Below, piece by piece: positions 5,437-6,830 of a stretch of 6,830 nucleotides of DNA. Numbering within the stretch: position 1 is the stretch's first letter; the number at the start of each line of letters is the position of its first letter. Both the position numbers and the translations under genes were made by a program. The stretch is from Nostoc sp. CHAB 5715 (lineage in GTDB: Bacteria > Cyanobacteriota > Cyanobacteriia > Cyanobacteriales > Nostocaceae). Where the stretch lies: positions 1 through 6,830 of the forward strand of contig NZ_JAIVFR010000351.1 in the NCBI RefSeq assembly GCF_020829685.1, read 5' to 3'. Under the pieces are notes generated by a model. The model was not told where the DNA came from. It did not search any database and was given only the letters and a program-made list of their open reading frames with translations.

Positions 5437-5934
5437 ATGAACGGCAGGAATATTTCAATTCGACATGCAAACCAAAGAGATATTCCTGTTATTATGGAAT
5501 TGATTCATTTGAAAGCCGAATTTGATGGTTGTCCTGAATCTGTAGAAGCAACTCCTCAAAAGCTAGAAATTGATCTATTTGGAGAAAACCCCCTTGCTTT
5601 TGTTCTTTTAGCTGAGGTTGATGGCGATGCTATTGGGTTAGCAACCTATCACTTTATCTATTCAACTTTTTTAGCAAAACCTGGAATTTGGCTTGATGAC
5701 TTATATGTTAAACCTGAACATCGAAGCCACGGAGTTGGTCAGACGTTGATGCTACGCTTGCGCCAGATTGGACAGGAAAAAGACTGTGGCAGAATCGATT
5801 GGACTGTAGCTGTATCTAACGAGCGTGGAATCAAGTTCTATGAAAGAATAGGTGCAAAGATCATCAACAAAGTAAAATTATGTCGCTTAGATGGTCAGGC
5901 ACTAAGTAATACCATGTTGGATTTTGGATTTTAG
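5437..5934 (+). CDS. GNAT acetyltransferase, SSAT-like (polyamine/thialysine type)
   Basis: This 165-residue GNAT enzyme transfers acetyl from acetyl-CoA to an amine. Layout resembles spermidine/spermine (SSAT) and thialysine acetyltransferases: IRHANQRDIPVIMELIHLKA at the N-terminus, LFGENPLAFVLLAE (47-60), then ATYHFIYSTF and IWLDDLYVKPEHR (84-96). The acetyl-CoA loop is RSHGVG (96-101, motif A, R/QxxGxG). Motif B is SNERGIKFYERIGAK, with Tyr135 in the SSAT general-acid position. The substrate is inferred, not shown. ATG 5437 fits the family start; GTG 5383 would overlap the GST end. No strong Shine-Dalgarno. It lies 19 bases after the GST stop, so likely the same transcript. The last residues LDFGF differ from what the ancestral frame would give (LDFGLETT), because a repeat inserted there; the catalytic core is intact. 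Confidence 0.9.
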   Translation: MNGRNISIRHANQRDIPVIMELIHLKAEFDGCPESVEATPQKLEIDLFGENPLAFVLLAEVDGDAIGLATYHFIYSTFLAKPGIWLDDLYVKPEHRSHGVGQTLMLRLRQIGQEKDCGRIDWTVAVSNERGIKFYERIGAKIINKVKLCRLDGQALSNTMLDFGF

Positions 5935-5992
5935 ACTTCGGCTTCGCTCAGTCCTTCGACTTCGCTCAGGAACCATCGAACGATTTTGGATT
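5920..5992. repeat. Dispersed-repeat insertion with 11-bp flanking direct repeat
   Basis: GATTTTGGATT occurs at 5920-5930 and again at 5982-5992, flanking a 51-base insert. Inside are two 16-base units, CTTCGGCTTCGCTCAG (5936-5951) and CTTCGACTTCGCTCAG (5954-5969), one base different. Beyond the second direct repeat the sequence continues TTG GAA ACC ACT TAG, which would complete the acetyltransferase as LDFGLETT. This is the pattern of an insertion that duplicated its target. Confidence 0.7.
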
Positions 5993-6005
5993 GGAAACCA
6001 CTTAG

Positions 6006-6240
6006 TGTATCTGGGTTTTCTCTGTCCATCTGTCGCAATCTATTTTTAAAATTGGTACAAGTAAATCTTAAGTAGGGGAAGCAGGAGTAACTCAGGCTTC
6101 CTCTTATAACTTTAGCGAAGACAGCGCAAACTACGAATAATTTTTACCCATTAAATAAAGTTAAATATTAATAGCATTTATACAAATTTTATCTACAAAT
6201 ATGTATCTATAGCAATAAACAATATTTTATTGTTAGGCAT
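6006..6240. other. Intergenic region after the acetyltransferase
   Basis: No gene is seen. The main feature is a 9-bp stem, AGGGGAAGC (6074-6082) with GCTTCCTCT (6096-6104), including one G-U pair, with a 13-base loop. The following TATAACTTT is only weakly T-rich, so a terminator for the 4454-5934 operon is possible but not firm. The rest is AT-rich. Confidence 0.4.
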
Positions 6241-6242
6241 TA

Positions 6243-6364
6243 TATAGGACTCCTATTTGATTTTTGAAATAACTGCCGTCAACTCGAAAAGGCTGATTCC
6301 CTACTCCCTACTCCCTACTCCCTGCCTACACAAAGAAGTTCAGAAATCAAATCGGATTGCTATA
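6243..6364. mobile_element. 122-bp MITE with terminal inverted repeats
   Basis: The left end TATAGGACTCCTATTTGATT (6243-6262, continuing TTTGAA) matches the inverted right end TATAGCAATCCGATTTGATT (6364 backwards, continuing TCTGAA) with about 5 differences in 26. Both ends finish in TATA, as when a TA target is duplicated, which is typical of IS630/Tc1-type MITEs; the family assignment is inferred. The interior encodes nothing but carries the heptamer CCCTACT three times plus a partial copy (6299-6323). A solo end of the same family lies at 3040. Confidence 0.7.
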
Positions 6365-6524
6365 TTCTGGATATTATAATACATAAATACTTTATTGTAA
6401 ATACTTAATTCAAGTCATTTAGTGAGTAAAAAATGTATTTACTGAGTATCAATATACTGACGGTTAATAGAGATAAACTAGATAAAATAGAAATTAAAAA
6501 TTCGTAACCACAACATAATAACCA
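6365..6524. other. AT-rich intergenic stretch, no gene seen
   Basis: Very AT-rich, with a small inverted repeat AGTAAA (6425-6430) and TTTACT (6438-6443). Nothing coding is seen on either strand. It probably forms part of the upstream region of the lipid kinase gene. Confidence 0.4.
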
Positions 6525-6554
6525 TTGACGATATGAATTTTTGATAACTATCAT
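6525..6554 (+). promoter_or_regulatory. Candidate promoter of the lipid kinase gene
   Basis: TTGACG (6525-6530) and TATCAT (6549-6554) are 18 bases apart: one mismatch in the -35 box and two in the -10. Transcription would begin near 6561, about 37 bases before ATG 6598. An inverted repeat ACTATCA (6547-6553) and TGATAGT (6573-6579) spans the predicted start and could be an operator or leader hairpin. Confidence 0.35.
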
Positions 6555-6597
6555 AACAACTTAAACACTTTTTGATAGTCAACTTGAAGCAGAATAC

Positions 6598-6830
6598 ATG
6601 GATGCGGATAATTGGACATATGAACTACAAAAGGTACTAACCATGAGTTCTCGCGCACTGCTGTTAGTAAATCGTCATGCCCGCCAAGGGCAAAAGGGTC
6701 TATCGGAAGCGATTGAATATCTGAAGACACTCGGCTTTGATTTAATTGAGGAGTCTACAGAAGACCCCAAACATCTTGCAGAAGTTATACTTCGCTATCA
6801 GCATCAAGTTGGCTTGGTAATCATTGGTGG
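6598..6830 (+). CDS. Diacylglycerol kinase / YegS-type lipid kinase, N-terminal part
   Basis: The window ends inside this gene; 77 codons are visible. The part RALLLVNRHARQGQ is the first strand and nucleotide-binding region of the DAGK catalytic domain (N-R-x-A-R-x-G pattern). It is followed by GLSEAIEYLKTLGFDLIEE, and the sequence ends at VGLVIIGG, the start of the GGDGT motif. The family phosphorylates diacylglycerol or related lipids with ATP at the membrane's inner face and recycles lipids. Family proteins usually start near MSSRALLLVN, so ATG 6643, with AAGG at 8-base spacing, may be the true start; ATG 6598 adds 15 polar residues (MDADNWTYELQKVLT). The predicted promoter fits either. 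Full length is expected to be around 290-320 residues. Confidence 0.88.
   Translation, partial: MDADNWTYELQKVLTMSSRALLLVNRHARQGQKGLSEAIEYLKTLGFDLIEESTEDPKHLAEVILRYQHQVGLVIIG

Overview
The window looks like chromosomal DNA of a filamentous, Nostoc/Anabaena-like cyanobacterium. The evidence is the gene set (PrxQ-type peroxiredoxin, long LrtA/HPF, octanoyltransferase LipB), four HIP1 octamers GCGATCGC (1324, 2405, 3758, 3980), and many short repeats of the kind that crowd Nostocales genomes: CCCTACT and CAGAATT heptamers, CTTCGGCTACGCTCAG-type repeats and a small MITE. The genus is inferred from these features, not proven.

Layout. 1-505: a transcription terminator of an upstream gene, an orphan fragment of a calcium-binding FG-GAP/VCBS-type repeat protein, and a large hairpin. 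506-961: bcp/prxQ (+). 956-1056: a G-rich/C-rich heptamer inverted repeat between convergent genes. 1051-1695: lrtA/hpf (-), with a long upstream region that contains an unlisted 46-codon reading frame and a perfect 18-bp palindrome. 2331-3011: lipB (+), with a good promoter just upstream. 3195-3395: a small acidic hypothetical protein (+). 3419-3568: a cluster of short dispersed repeats. 3565-4089: a fragment of an amino-acid ABC transporter binding protein (+) joined tail to tail to the N-terminal part of a LysR regulator (-). 4164-4333: an inverted-repeat element. 4454-5934: a small conserved-looking protein, a glutathione S-transferase gene broken by an in-frame repeat insertion, and an SSAT-like GNAT acetyltransferase, closely spaced on + and probably one operon. 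6006-6597: intergenic, with a hairpin, a 122-bp MITE and a candidate promoter. 6598-6830: the start of a DagK/YegS-type lipid kinase, cut by the window end.

The intact genes are housekeeping functions: peroxide removal, ribosome hibernation, lipoate synthesis and lipid phosphorylation. The distinctive feature is genome decay by small repeats. One 32-bp sequence is present exactly, in opposite orientations, at the edge of the binding-protein fragment and inside the GST gene. A different repeat seems to have inserted near the 3' end of the GNAT gene, leaving an 11-bp direct duplication and shortening the protein. A probable deletion with a 6-bp microhomology joined the transporter and LysR fragments. 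I see no defence system, CRISPR array, RNA gene or biosynthetic cluster, and nothing that clearly forms a new multi-gene system. The most open items are the small reading frame and palindrome upstream of lrtA, and the repeat-insertion footprints.
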